NCBI RefSeq assembly: GCF_016811915.1
Contig: NZ_CP069127.1
Coordinates: 4,852,001 to 4,916,000, forward strand
Source: Brevibacillus choshinensis
Lineage (GTDB): Bacteria; Bacillota; Bacilli; Brevibacillales; Brevibacillaceae
DNA length: 64,000 nucleotides
Reading direction: 5' to 3'
A model generated the notes under the pieces. It was given only the letters and a program-made list of their open reading frames with translations, did not search any database and was not told the origin of the DNA. The position numbers were made by a program, and so were the translations under genes. Shown one piece after another: positions 8,972 through 17,352 of this stretch (the stretch's first letter is position 1; the number at the start of each line of letters is the position of its first letter).

Positions 8972-9104
8972 ATCGACACTCCCCTTCGCGATTTGGGAAA
9001 ATAAGTATGGTTCTTCTCCTACTATACGAGAGGAGCGTCGAAAAGAAAATATAAATGTCAGATTACTTGACATCAACAAACAAGCGAGCGGAGGCTGACT
9101 CGTC

Positions 9105-9512
9105 ATGATCAAACAGATTTCAAAAGAAGATACCTGGGAGCTTCGCCATCTAGTCCTGTGGCCAGACAAAGACCCTTCCTTCGTGCAAATGAAGGAGGAC
9201 GACGACGGCATTCATTTCGGTCTCTATGAGAGAGATGAGCTGATCAGCGTTCTTTCTCTTTTCGTCAACGGCACGGATGCCCAGTTCCGAAAATTCGCCA
9301 CCTTGCCTAGCGAGCAAGGGAAAGGCTACGGCAGCCTCTTGCTGCACCACGTCCTGCTCGAGGCAGCAAGCCTGGGGGCCACCCGCATCTGGTGCAATGC
9401 CCGGGCGAACAAGGCAGGATTTTACGAGCGTTTCGGCTTGCGGAAAACGACCGAAGAGCCGTTTGAAAAAAACGGCGTTCTGTTCTTCGTGATGGAAATG
9501 CGACTGCTGTAA
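9105..9512 (+). CDS. GNAT-family N-acetyltransferase
   Basis: A 135-residue single-domain GNAT. Motif A is FATLPSEQGKGYGSLLLHHV and motif B is ARANKAGFYERFGL. ATG 9105 follows AGCGGAGG at a long spacing of about 11. It ends with no gap to the convergent gene at 9513. It resembles ElaA-type acetyltransferases in size and layout; substrate unknown. Confidence 0.85.
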   Translation: MIKQISKEDTWELRHLVLWPDKDPSFVQMKEDDDGIHFGLYERDELISVLSLFVNGTDAQFRKFATLPSEQGKGYGSLLLHHVLLEAASLGATRIWCNARANKAGFYERFGLRKTTEEPFEKNGVLFFVMEMRLL

Positions 9513-9905
9513 TCAAGGACGATATCCATACATGGAGAAAATGAACAGCAAGCAGAAGAAAACAAAGCCAGCCGGGATCAAGCTGAGCGCCACCCCTACT
9601 TTTTTTGCTGTCCCGCTTGTTTGGATGAACCAACGAAAGTAGTTGTACAGGAGAATCAGCAAAAACGGCAGGAAGTAAAATCCGCTCATGAATGCCACCC
9701 ATTCACTGTTTGTATCCCAGAATACCTCTGGTACAGGCAGCGTGTGAAATTGTCGATAGATCTCTTCTTTTCTCTGGATAAAGAAGTAAGAGACTGCGAT
9801 GTAATAGACGGTAACGATCATCTTGAGCCACAGCGGAAAGCTCTTGGTCGTCCATGTAACCAAATAAATAATGCCGAGCAAAAACCAAACGGCCATGTAT
9901 TCCAT
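9513..9905 (-). CDS. Small integral membrane protein of unknown function
   Basis: A 130-residue protein with four predicted membrane helices (around residues 5-20, 26-43, 70-90 and 105-124) and a charged cytoplasmic loop (IQRKEEIYRQ). I do not recognise a family. GAGGAGGGAT precedes ATG 9905. Its stop abuts the convergent GNAT stop with zero spacing, and no terminator lies between them. Confidence 0.55.
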   Translation of the reverse strand: MEYMAVWFLLGIIYLVTWTTKSFPLWLKMIVTVYYIAVSYFFIQRKEEIYRQFHTLPVPEVFWDTNSEWVAFMSGFYFLPFLLILLYNYFRWFIQTSGTAKKVGVALSLIPAGFVFFCLLFIFSMYGYRP

Positions 9906-9995
9906 CTGTATCCCTCCTCTGAAGGGATTATATTTTTATTACGCCATGCGAATAAGTACCAAATTTTTCTGGTACCTCCCCTTCCCTTGCAAGAG

Positions 9996-10024
9996 TCGAC
10001 AAATTTTGGAATACTCCCTATAAT
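9996..10024 (+). promoter_or_regulatory. SigA promoter of the tagO-like gene
   Basis: TCGACA (9996-10001), 17-base spacer, TATAAT (10019-10024). The inferred start of transcription is about 30 bases before ATG 10063. An inverted repeat GTACCA-N8-TGGTAC lies just upstream at 9956-9975. Confidence 0.65.
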
Positions 10025-10062
10025 GAACATGTGGAAAAGCAACGCTCTATCACGTGTAGGAG

Positions 10063-11031
10063 ATGGTTACGATTACATACGCTCTATCGTTTCTGCTGTC
10101 GTTTTGTATCGTGCTGGTGTTGATCCCGCCTTTGGGGAAGCTGGCTTTTCGGTTTGATTTTGTGGACAAGCCCCGCAAGGATGTGGAGCGCAAAATCCAT
10201 CGGGAGCCCATTCCTCTGACTGCCAGCTATGCGATTTTCATCGGATTTGCTGTTTCTTTCCTGCTCTTTTCGAAAGAGTCTACCGTACAGACTATGGCTG
10301 TTTTGGCCGGCTCCGCCCTGCTTTTGGTGATTGGCACCATCGACGACTGGTACAAGACGCAAGGGAAGGATTTCTCGGCGCTGCCCAAAATGCTCGTGCA
10401 AATATCCGCGGCAGTGATCGTCTACCTGTCCGGCATCAGCTTCACCGGCTTTTACAACCCGTTGAGCGGTGAATACATATTGCTTCCTGTTTGGCTTCAA
10501 TTCATTTTGACGATTCTCTGGATCTTCGGCGTGACCACCGTCATCAATTTCTCCGATGGGATGGACGGTCTTGCCGGCGGGCTTTCTGCCATCTCAGCCG
10601 GCACCTTGTTCGTCGTCGCGGTGGCAAAGGGTCAGAGCACCTCAGCCGTCATGGCGATCAGCTTGATCGGTGTCGCGCTTGCTTACCTGCGTTACAACAA
10701 ACCTCCGGCCAAAATTTTTATGGGCGATGCCGGGGCCACGTTCCTCGGGTTCATTCTCGCGGTAATTGCCCTGGATGGGGCTTTCAAGCAAGCGACCGTG
10801 CTTTCGTTGTTCATCCCGATCTTGGCTCTCGGCGTACCTATTTTCGATAATCTGTTTGTCGTAACGAAACGCTTTCTGCAAGGCAAGCCAATCTATCAGG
10901 CAGACGCCAGCCAGGTCCACTACCGCTTGCTGCGGACAGGCCTGAATCCGAAGCAAGTCGTGGCATTCCTCTGTCTCATCAGTATGTGCTTCAGTCTGAC
11001 CTCCATCATTTTGCTGTTGCTCGGAGTCTAA
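10063..11031 (+). CDS. tagO: Undecaprenyl-phosphate GlcNAc-1-phosphate transferase (TagO/WecA type)
   Basis: Membrane enzyme that transfers GlcNAc-1-phosphate to undecaprenyl phosphate, the first step of wall teichoic acid or other secondary wall polymers. It has about ten helices. Family motifs are all present: D94-D95 in GTIDDWYK, NFSDGMDGLAGG from N162, and KIFMGDAGATFLGF with D222. The usual HxHxR loop near the C-terminus is reduced to QVHYRLL. TAGGAG abuts ATG 10063 directly, so spacing is poor; a rare ATT start nine bases on (10072) is conceivable. Monocistronic, between a SigA promoter and a terminator. Confidence 0.9.
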   Translation: MVTITYALSFLLSFCIVLVLIPPLGKLAFRFDFVDKPRKDVERKIHREPIPLTASYAIFIGFAVSFLLFSKESTVQTMAVLAGSALLLVIGTIDDWYKTQGKDFSALPKMLVQISAAVIVYLSGISFTGFYNPLSGEYILLPVWLQFILTILWIFGVTTVINFSDGMDGLAGGLSAISAGTLFVVAVAKGQSTSAVMAISLIGVALAYLRYNKPPAKIFMGDAGATFLGFILAVIALDGAFKQATVLSLFIPILALGVPIFDNLFVVTKRFLQGKPIYQADASQVHYRLLRTGLNPKQVVAFLCLISMCFSLTSIILLLLGV

Positions 11032-11032
11032 T

Positions 11033-11075
11033 CAAAAAAACGCCGCTGGGAGCATTGTCCCGCGGCATTTTTTTG
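11033..11075. terminator. Bidirectional terminator between tagO-like gene and kapD
   Basis: GCCGCTGGGA (from 11042) pairs with TCCCGCGGC, flanked by AAAAAAA on the left and TTTTTTT on the right, so it can stop both convergent transcripts. Confidence 0.85.
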
Positions 11076-11085
11076 GGTGGTGGAA

Positions 11086-11811
11086 TCAGTTTTGCGGTTG
11101 CGGTACGCTCGCTGACTCTGCTTGCTGCTCCAGCTGCTTTTTGTGCTGCAGGCACGCCTCGCACCGTCTGCTCTTGCGTCCAAAGGAAGTGTAGTACTTG
11201 CTTTTTTTGCAGGAACGGCAGGTGATATACAAGGAGCTGGAAAGGTTGTAATTTTCCATGGGGGTATTGTTTACCAGGTGCACCTGCTTGTTAAACTTGA
11301 TCAAAAGATGAGCGGTATGTATCGCATCCACCAATGCCGAATGGAGTCGGCCTTCCTGTACGATCCCTGCGGCATCAATGGCATCCTTCAGACTCATTTG
11401 CTTGCGATCCGCCAGCATCATGCTGATCGGCGGCTGGATGTCGTTGTAGTTGCGCATCCAGTTAAAATCAAGGCCAAACCGGGCACAATGCTCGATCATC
11501 AGACGTTTGTCATCCATGCCCCACGTGCACAGGTAATAGTCCTCATCGTCTCCGATCCACTCGAGGAACGACGCGAATGCGGTGCGGAACGGAATGAATG
11601 TCGGCATGTTTTCCTTATCCAAACCGATGAACTTGCGGGTGCGTTCGGTGATTCTTCTTTCGATGGCAGGAAAGGTATAACGCTGAAAGGTATCCACCTC
11701 TACTCCATTCTTGCCGGGAACGACCTTGGCGGCTCCAATCTCAATGATCTCCGGTATTTTATCTCGCTGATGCGTCAGAGTCGTTTCCAGGTCAAACACA
11801 ATGATTTGCAT
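11086..11811 (-). CDS. kapD: DEDDh 3'-5' exonuclease, KapD-like
   Basis: Exonuclease of the DEDDh group, similar in layout to Bacillus KapD, an inhibitor of the KinA sporulation pathway. Metal-binding residues are D7 and E9 (FDLET), D100 or D101 (TWGMDDKRL), H157 and D162 (LHSALVDAIHTA). The C-terminus adds a likely zinc cluster: C198, C201, C217 and C220. KapD of Bacillus is about 205 residues, so this 241-residue form has an extended tail rich in glutamine. Role in sporulation control is by family only. Confidence 0.82.
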   Translation of the reverse strand: MQIIVFDLETTLTHQRDKIPEIIEIGAAKVVPGKNGVEVDTFQRYTFPAIERRITERTRKFIGLDKENMPTFIPFRTAFASFLEWIGDDEDYYLCTWGMDDKRLMIEHCARFGLDFNWMRNYNDIQPPISMMLADRKQMSLKDAIDAAGIVQEGRLHSALVDAIHTAHLLIKFNKQVHLVNNTPMENYNLSSSLYITCRSCKKSKYYTSFGRKSRRCEACLQHKKQLEQQAESASVPQPQN

Positions 11812-11949
11812 GATCGTTTCACATCCTGAGCGTATTCCTTCTGGTCTCTATTATGACAGGGATAGGCTCCGAAAACAAAACGAATCTACGCAAGAAGCCG
11901 GGAACCCGTCCCGACGTAGTGAAGGGGCGTCCTTGATGCTGCCGCTAAG

Positions 11950-12800
11950 CTAGCAAACCTCCAGCTGCCGATGAATCCATTGCGTTCGCTCCTGATAGGC
12001 GGCATTGCAATTTGTGAAGAGATGGTCCGTTTCGTACCAGGCGATTTCCTTTGGTGAGCTTGCAGCATCAAAGTACCTTTCCGCTTGTGCAGTCGATACA
12101 AATGGATCATCTTGTACGAACTGGAAAAAAAGAGAGGCAGGAGCAGCATGTTTGATGTAATGAACCGCATCCAAAGATTCTAGCCTCGATAGAAAAGCAT
12201 CAAACCGTTCACTGGATAATTGCTGGCGAATGAAGGCTGCGAACGGGTGCTCACTCGTTTCATGCCATTCTGACACTCTAGAGAAGCCTGCCATGAGGAC
12301 ATAACCCTTGATACGTTCTTCAACACCGGCCAGCACCCCGCCCCAAGTCGCCCCCAAACTATGTCCAACATACAGAAGACGATTCATGTCGACGTTTTCA
12401 AAAGTAGAAAGGAGATCAACCCCTCTTCGAAGATCTACAACGGTTTGAATGTATTTTCGCACATCAACGATCTCCTCTACCAAACGTGCTACTTTTTGTT
12501 CTTCGGATCCATCGTTTGAGGGGGATTTCTCATAGAAGGCGCATCAATCAAAAGAGATAACACCCCCCTCGAAGCGAGAGCCTCCGCTTCTGATAAAAAC
12601 GTCGTCCGATTTCCTTGACCGGGGTGCATAAAAATAACCGCTGGAGAAGGTTGAGATTCTCTATTGGGAACGACCAAAAAAGCAGGTACTTTTCCGTCAA
12701 GAGGGCTTGCATAAGAAACATCTCGAATCGTAAAGGCATCCTTCTCGATAGATGAATACTCCTCAAAACCTAATGGCAATGAACGGTCATATTCAAACAT
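11950..12800 (-). pseudogene. Alpha/beta hydrolase broken by one frameshift
   Basis: Two adjoining frames encode one alpha/beta hydrolase. Residues 1-103 (12800-12489) carry the first strands (PAVIFMHPGQGNR, oxyanion region) and end at a TAG. The remaining part (ending at 11950) carries the nucleophile elbow VGHSLGATWGG, an acid loop QDDPFVS and a catalytic His (YETDHLF). Adding one C to the run of five Cs on the coding strand (Gs at 12520-12524) restores a continuous reading, RNPPSNDGSEEQKVARLVEE. Start ATG 12800 has AAGGAG upstream. It is 22 bases after the CocE-type gene and probably the last gene of that operon. Either a true null allele or a homopolymer error. Confidence 0.75.
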
Positions 12801-12822
12801 GAGGCACCACTCCTTGTCGGCT

Positions 12823-14970
12823 TTACCCTCGCTTCAAAACAGGCAGCTTGATATGGCTTGGATATGATTCGTTGTGATAAATGCGCTGATGGGCGACAAT
12901 CGTCTCGGTTTCGGTCGCGAGGTCATTTCCTGTGTTCGGGTTCGGGAACGAGAAATTCTCTGCACCCGACGTGACACTGACGCGGATGCGATGCCCTTTG
13001 CGAAACACATTGGCGATCTTGCTCATGCGAATCTCGTAGCGCTCGACCTGTCCGGGGACGAGCAGCTGCGGCTCCTCGAAAGAGTGACGGTAGCGAGCGC
13101 AGATGATCCCGTCCGAGAGGCGTATGGAATTGCCCTCTTCATCGACGTCGCACAATCGCACCAGCCAGTCAGTGTCGCGCGCCGAGCTGTCCGCATAAAG
13201 AACAGCCGAGATTTCTCCGGCGATGACGACCTCCTCTTCCAACGGCTCGGACGTATAGACGAGGACATCCTTTCGCATCTCTACCTCCCGATAGTTTTCC
13301 GGGACGCTGTTTTCGTTTTCCGACAGATCCAATAAATAGGGCGCTGCATCCAGTGGATCGAAATCGTACGTATCTTCCGGCTCGTCTCCCGGCACTGACA
13401 AGGCGAGCGTCCCATCCCCGCTGCTCGTATTTGCACGTCCGCCACTGCGAAGATACAGGCTCGTGCTCGTCGCTTCGGCTGGAGGCCAGGTCTGCGAGCT
13501 CTTCCACTGGTTTTCCCCTACCATGTAGTACTCGACGCGCGGCTCCTGCTCGACCCCGTTTTCAACACCTTTCAAGTAACGGTCAAACCAGCGCAGCTGC
13601 GTGACATCGAGATCGTAGCGGATGGCATTGTTGCCAAACGGAACATGGTGAATCTCCCTCGTCGTATTTGCCTTGTGGTACCACGGACCGAGGATCATCC
13701 GCGAGTGTTCCGGAAGATTGCGGGAGATGACTTCCCATGATTCGCTCGTCCCCATCCCATTGTCGTCATACCAACCGGAAACGAGCAGAGAAGGCACTTT
13801 CACAAGCTCCGCGTGACGCTTCCAGTCAGACATGGCCCAGAACTCGTCGCCGTCCGGATGCTCCATCCATTTCGTCCAGAAAGGAATTTCCTTGCCCAGC
13901 ACTTTTTGGGGAATTTCTTTGATCGGGCGAACCTTGATGACTTCGCTCCAGTCATCCCGGAAAAGCGCTGCCACATTGCGTCGTTTTTCCGCCATCATGA
14001 AGATCCATGACAGACCACCCAGAATCGTACCGCCTTTGCGTGGAATATCCACATACGGAGTCCCTACTGTCACGTAGCTGAAGATGGCCTTGAGATGGGG
14101 ATTGCCGCTGGAGGCCGCTGCCCACTGTACGTAGCCGACGTACGAGCCGCCCAGCATCCCCACATTTCCATCCGACCAGTCCTGGCTGGCGATCCAGGTG
14201 AGGCTGTCGTCGCCATCGTTTCGCTCATGGACGAGTGGCACCCATTCCCCCTCGGAGTCTTCACGCCCGCGTGTATCCTGCATGACCAGCGCATAGCCGC
14301 GAGCCACGAATGGAAGTCGGCGGAAAATGGCATCCATCCGGCCGTAAGGGGTGCGCATGAAAATGGTCGGCACCCGCTGCCCTGCCTCCAGGTCCGCTGG
14401 CAGCCAGACCTCCGTCGCCAAGCGGATTCCATCTCTCATCACGACATCGTGCCTTCCCGCACGATGAACACCGTAGCTTGCTTTGGACAAAAGCGGATCC
14501 TGCCACAGCTTGAGCGGTGTCACGTCCTCAAAGCCTGTTTTGGCCAGCACGACGCTGTCTCCGCGTCCCGTCAACACAAACGCGATGACCTCGTTCTCGC
14601 AGATGATCAAGTCGATAGGCTGAGCAGCATCGCGGATCGCCCAGATCCACGCTCGCTTCTCACCACCCCCGACCATCCCGTCGATGGGCTCGTGACGCTG
14701 GTAGTGACCGCCGCTCGGTGGGAATACCACGTCCTGGCTCTCCCAGTCCAGCTGGTTCCATTCCAGAAGCTTTTTGCTCAAATCGAGAACAGGCAGCTCA
14801 TAGCCTGATCCCTCTTCAGTCAGCAGTGTGAATGGAACGTCGGCAGCCATCCCGCGCTCCCACCCGATGAATTGATCCCAGACTTCGCCATCTATGAAGC
14901 GGATTTGTGCGACGAGAATGCCTGATTGATAGTAGCCAAAGGTCGTCCCTTCGTTTTGCGTGTGCGCCAT
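12823..14970 (-). CDS. CocE/NonD-family serine hydrolase (X-Pro dipeptidyl-peptidase S15 type)
   Basis: A 715-residue hydrolase. An N-terminal domain of about 150 residues, without a clear family, precedes the S15-like alpha/beta core. The nucleophile is in MLGGSYVGYVQWAAA (about residue 280), the acid in VSGWYDDNGMG, and the His in GPWYHKAN. The C-terminal 230 residues form the jelly-roll typical of CocE/NonD esterases (VRLCDVDEEGNSIRLSDGI). ATG 14970 follows AGGAGGAA. It follows an M19 dipeptidase in the same operon, so a peptide or amide/ester substrate is likely. No signal peptide, so cytoplasmic. Confidence 0.87.
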   Translation of the reverse strand: MAHTQNEGTTFGYYQSGILVAQIRFIDGEVWDQFIGWERGMAADVPFTLLTEEGSGYELPVLDLSKKLLEWNQLDWESQDVVFPPSGGHYQRHEPIDGMVGGGEKRAWIWAIRDAAQPIDLIICENEVIAFVLTGRGDSVVLAKTGFEDVTPLKLWQDPLLSKASYGVHRAGRHDVVMRDGIRLATEVWLPADLEAGQRVPTIFMRTPYGRMDAIFRRLPFVARGYALVMQDTRGREDSEGEWVPLVHERNDGDDSLTWIASQDWSDGNVGMLGGSYVGYVQWAAASSGNPHLKAIFSYVTVGTPYVDIPRKGGTILGGLSWIFMMAEKRRNVAALFRDDWSEVIKVRPIKEIPQKVLGKEIPFWTKWMEHPDGDEFWAMSDWKRHAELVKVPSLLVSGWYDDNGMGTSESWEVISRNLPEHSRMILGPWYHKANTTREIHHVPFGNNAIRYDLDVTQLRWFDRYLKGVENGVEQEPRVEYYMVGENQWKSSQTWPPAEATSTSLYLRSGGRANTSSGDGTLALSVPGDEPEDTYDFDPLDAAPYLLDLSENENSVPENYREVEMRKDVLVYTSEPLEEEVVIAGEISAVLYADSSARDTDWLVRLCDVDEEGNSIRLSDGIICARYRHSFEEPQLLVPGQVERYEIRMSKIANVFRKGHRIRVSVTSGAENFSFPNPNTGNDLATETETIVAHQRIYHNESYPSHIKLPVLKRG

Positions 14971-14995
14971 ATGCCATTCCTCCTGATTCTCGCTC

Positions 14996-16039
14996 CTACT
15001 TCCACACTTCCTGATAGACTCTGAGGAAGTTACCCCCCAGGATTCCCTCGATTTCTGCGTCCTTGTAGCCGCGCTTCATCAGTTCTCGTGTGATTTCTGG
15101 CAGCGACACATGTCCTTTTACCACGTCAAAGGGCATCTCTTTTGCCTTCGCGATCTTGTCCAACGGCAAATATTTGGTCAAGTCATCGCACAGATCGAGC
15201 CCGAGTCCGATGTGCCCTGCGCCGACCAGCTTTTTCATGTAGTCGACGTGATCGATGAGCCGCTCCAGCGTCGCATCGGCGCTGCTATTCGCTGTGAACA
15301 TGCTAAACGCATTCAAGCCAATGAGGCCGTCCTTGAGGGCGATGGCCTTGATCTGATCATCCGTCAGGTTGCGCATCGTCGGTACCAGGCTGCGGCAGTT
15401 GGAATGAGAGGCGATCACCGGTTTTTCCGTGACTTCCATCACGTCCCAGAAGCCTTCATCGTTCAAATGGCTGACATCGATCACGATCCCCAGCTTTTCC
15501 GCTTCCTCGATCAGGCGCACGCCGAAATCGGTGATGCCCCCTTTTTTCCCTTCCCGCACAGGGGCAAAAAAGCTGCCGTCACCAACAAAGTTGCGCCTGC
15601 TCCAGACGAGGCCCATCATACGAACCCCGAGCTCGTAAAATACGCGCAAAAGACTCAAATCGTTGTGGAGGGGCTCAGCGCCTTCCAAAGACAGGATGAA
15701 AGAAACTTTCTGCTCCTGTCTTGCCCGGTGCAGATCCTCCAGGCTCTTGGCGATGACGATCTTCTCCGGCGACTCCGCAGCCTCCGCGTATAACGCACTG
15801 ATCTGATCGAGCGCCTTGCGCAGGCTCATCTCCGGTACGAAGGCATCCTCTACAAACACTGCCGCGACGATGGAATGCACCCCGCCTTCCTGAAACCGCG
15901 GCAAGTATTCTGTCTCGATCATTTTCGTCCGTCCATAACCCCGCTGAATTTCCACATCCATCAACAGATCAAAATGTCCATCCAATACATGCGCACTGTC
16001 ATGAAACTGGCGAGCCTGTTCTCTGGTTACCTCTGCCAT
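14996..16039 (-). CDS. Membrane-dipeptidase-type zinc peptidase (M19)
   Basis: Zn-dependent dipeptidase of the M19/renal dipeptidase family. Ligands visible: HFD near the N-terminus (VLDGHFDLLMD), the bridging Glu in LSLEGAEPL, and His in DVSHLND and ASHSNCR. Usual length is 310-400; this has 347. ATG 16039 is preferred over 16048 because AACGGGAG then has proper spacing. No signal peptide is seen, so it should act in the cytosol on imported dipeptides (D-amino-acid-containing dipeptides are common substrates). Second enzyme of the ridA-regulator-dipeptidase-CocE operon. Confidence 0.9.
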   Translation of the reverse strand: MAEVTREQARQFHDSAHVLDGHFDLLMDVEIQRGYGRTKMIETEYLPRFQEGGVHSIVAAVFVEDAFVPEMSLRKALDQISALYAEAAESPEKIVIAKSLEDLHRARQEQKVSFILSLEGAEPLHNDLSLLRVFYELGVRMMGLVWSRRNFVGDGSFFAPVREGKKGGITDFGVRLIEEAEKLGIVIDVSHLNDEGFWDVMEVTEKPVIASHSNCRSLVPTMRNLTDDQIKAIALKDGLIGLNAFSMFTANSSADATLERLIDHVDYMKKLVGAGHIGLGLDLCDDLTKYLPLDKIAKAKEMPFDVVKGHVSLPEITRELMKRGYKDAEIEGILGGNFLRVYQEVWK

Positions 16040-16057
16040 GCGGTTCATCTCCCGTTC

Positions 16058-16747
16058 CTATGATTGTGGGGACTTCTTTTCGAGATAGTTATAGATCGTG
16101 AATTTGGATACATCCAGCAAATCAGCGACATGCTGTACGGCGCCTTTGATTAAAAAGAGACCCATTTCATCCAGCAGGTGGATAAATTGAATCTTTTCCT
16201 CCTTTTGCAAGAGAGCGATCGGTTTGCCTGTCCGCTTCAGGCAGTCTTCGATGATCTGCTCCATGAGAATGCCCACGGTCGGAGCAAAGTTCTCTTCGGT
16301 TTTCTGCGCCCCGCGCTTGTCCTCTACGGCCATCATCGAGCCGAGCATCGCTTGAGCCTTAGCGAGATGCGTGATATCCAGATTGATGCACAGGCTCCCG
16401 ATGATGGCTCCTTGCTCATCCTTGATGAAAATCGAGCTCGATTTGATCTGCTTTCCTTTGATGGTGTCATTTCGGTAGTTGAGGTCAAAATCCTCATCGC
16501 TGTCCTTGGCGCTTCGCAGCGACTGCAATGCCAGATTCGTGATAGGCGAACCGACCTGTCTCCCGCTGATGTGTCCGTTGTGAATGGCGATGATCGTCGA
16601 AGAGAAATCGCCTGTCAGATCATGCAGAACGACTTCGCAATGCTCCCCGAACGTCCGCGCCAATCCTTCTACGACCGGAATGTAGCTCGCGATAATCGGA
16701 TGTGTTTTTCTCATAGCTGCCTCGCTTTTCCTAGATTCCAAGTCCAT
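16058..16747 (-). CDS. YheO-type PAS/HTH transcriptional regulator
   Basis: Residues 15-130 match the YheO-like PAS domain (VVLHDLTGDFSSTIIAIHNG, then SSIFIKDEQGAIIGSLCINLD), and the C-terminal 60 residues are the associated HTH (VQHVADLLDVSKFTIYNYLEKK). Such proteins are cytosolic sensors of small metabolites. ATG 16747 overlaps the RidA stop codon (TAATG) and has GAGGTAAG nine bases upstream, so translation is coupled. It likely controls its own operon (RidA, dipeptidase, CocE hydrolase). The ligand is unknown. Confidence 0.85.
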   Translation of the reverse strand: MDLESRKSEAAMRKTHPIIASYIPVVEGLARTFGEHCEVVLHDLTGDFSSTIIAIHNGHISGRQVGSPITNLALQSLRSAKDSDEDFDLNYRNDTIKGKQIKSSSIFIKDEQGAIIGSLCINLDITHLAKAQAMLGSMMAVEDKRGAQKTEENFAPTVGILMEQIIEDCLKRTGKPIALLQKEEKIQFIHLLDEMGLFLIKGAVQHVADLLDVSKFTIYNYLEKKSPQS

Positions 16748-17214
16748 TATGCTGGACTTACCTCCACAATCATTTCAATTTCAATCGGGTTGTTGAAGGG
16801 TAATACGGATGTCCCCGCTGCCGCCCGTGCATGCTTTCCCGCTTCTCCAAAAATCTCGATGAGAAAATCGGAAGCTCCGTTGATCACACGGGGCTGTTCA
16901 TAGAAATCATGCGCACTGCTGACCAAAGCGAACAGCTTGACGATTCTCGTGATTCGATCCAGATCGCCAATCTCGCTTTTCAGAATGGCCAGCAGATTGA
17001 GTACAGTCACTTTTGCCGCCTCGTAACCTTGCTCGATGGTCACATCCGTACCCAATCTGCCCAGATACATCGGGCTTCCATTTACGTAACAGCCTGCCCC
17101 TGACGTGTAGATGACGCTGCCGGTCTGCACACAAGATACGTAATTGGCCATCGTTGGCGGGACGGGCGGCAATTCATAGCCTAACTCCTTCAAGCGGCGT
17201 TCCACTTTCGACAT
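16747..17214 (-). CDS. RidA/YjgF-family protein
   Basis: A 155-residue member of the long RidA subgroup, which hydrolyses reactive enamine/imine intermediates released by PLP enzymes or serves related roles. Family features: SGAGCYVNG, DVTIEQGYEAAKVTVLNLLAIL and the C-terminal ARAAAGTSVLPFNNPIEIEMIVEV including the conserved Arg. First gene of a four- or five-gene operon with regulator, dipeptidase and hydrolase. GAGGTGAACAG precedes ATG 17214. A similar RidA (57.4 kb) accompanies a threonine dehydratase, so the window holds two paralogues in different pathways. Confidence 0.87.
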   Translation of the reverse strand: MSKVERRLKELGYELPPVPPTMANYVSCVQTGSVIYTSGAGCYVNGSPMYLGRLGTDVTIEQGYEAAKVTVLNLLAILKSEIGDLDRITRIVKLFALVSSAHDFYEQPRVINGASDFLIEIFGEAGKHARAAAGTSVLPFNNPIEIEMIVEVSPA

Positions 17215-17251
17215 CTCTGTTCACCTCGTCGCCTTTCTCGTTTTCACTTTA

Positions 17252-17280
17252 ACCATACTATTCCGAAGATTTTGCTTCAA
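17252..17280 (-). promoter_or_regulatory. Probable SigA promoter of the RidA operon
   Basis: Minus strand TTGAAG (17280-17275), 17-base spacer, TATGGT (17257-17252), about 30 bases upstream of the RidA ribosome site. Good spacing, moderate match. Confidence 0.45.
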
Positions 17281-17352
17281 CAATTTTTTGTACTCTATAA
17301 AATTTTTTGTAAAAATAAAAAAGCCGTACAAGAATACGTGTATCCGCACTCT

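Noticed and set aside
9956..9975. GTACCA-N8-TGGTAC upstream of the tagO-like promoter as a regulator operator
   Set aside because: The repeat is short, has a single occurrence and could equally be a weak hairpin; not enough to call an operator.
11886..12170. A separate 94-residue gene overlapping the hydrolase end
   Set aside because: It is another frame of the frameshifted alpha/beta hydrolase without its own ribosome site or recognisable sequence.
17274..17352. Terminator between the sporulation-type kinase and the RidA operon
   Set aside because: A T-rich stretch is present but no convincing GC stem could be paired with it.
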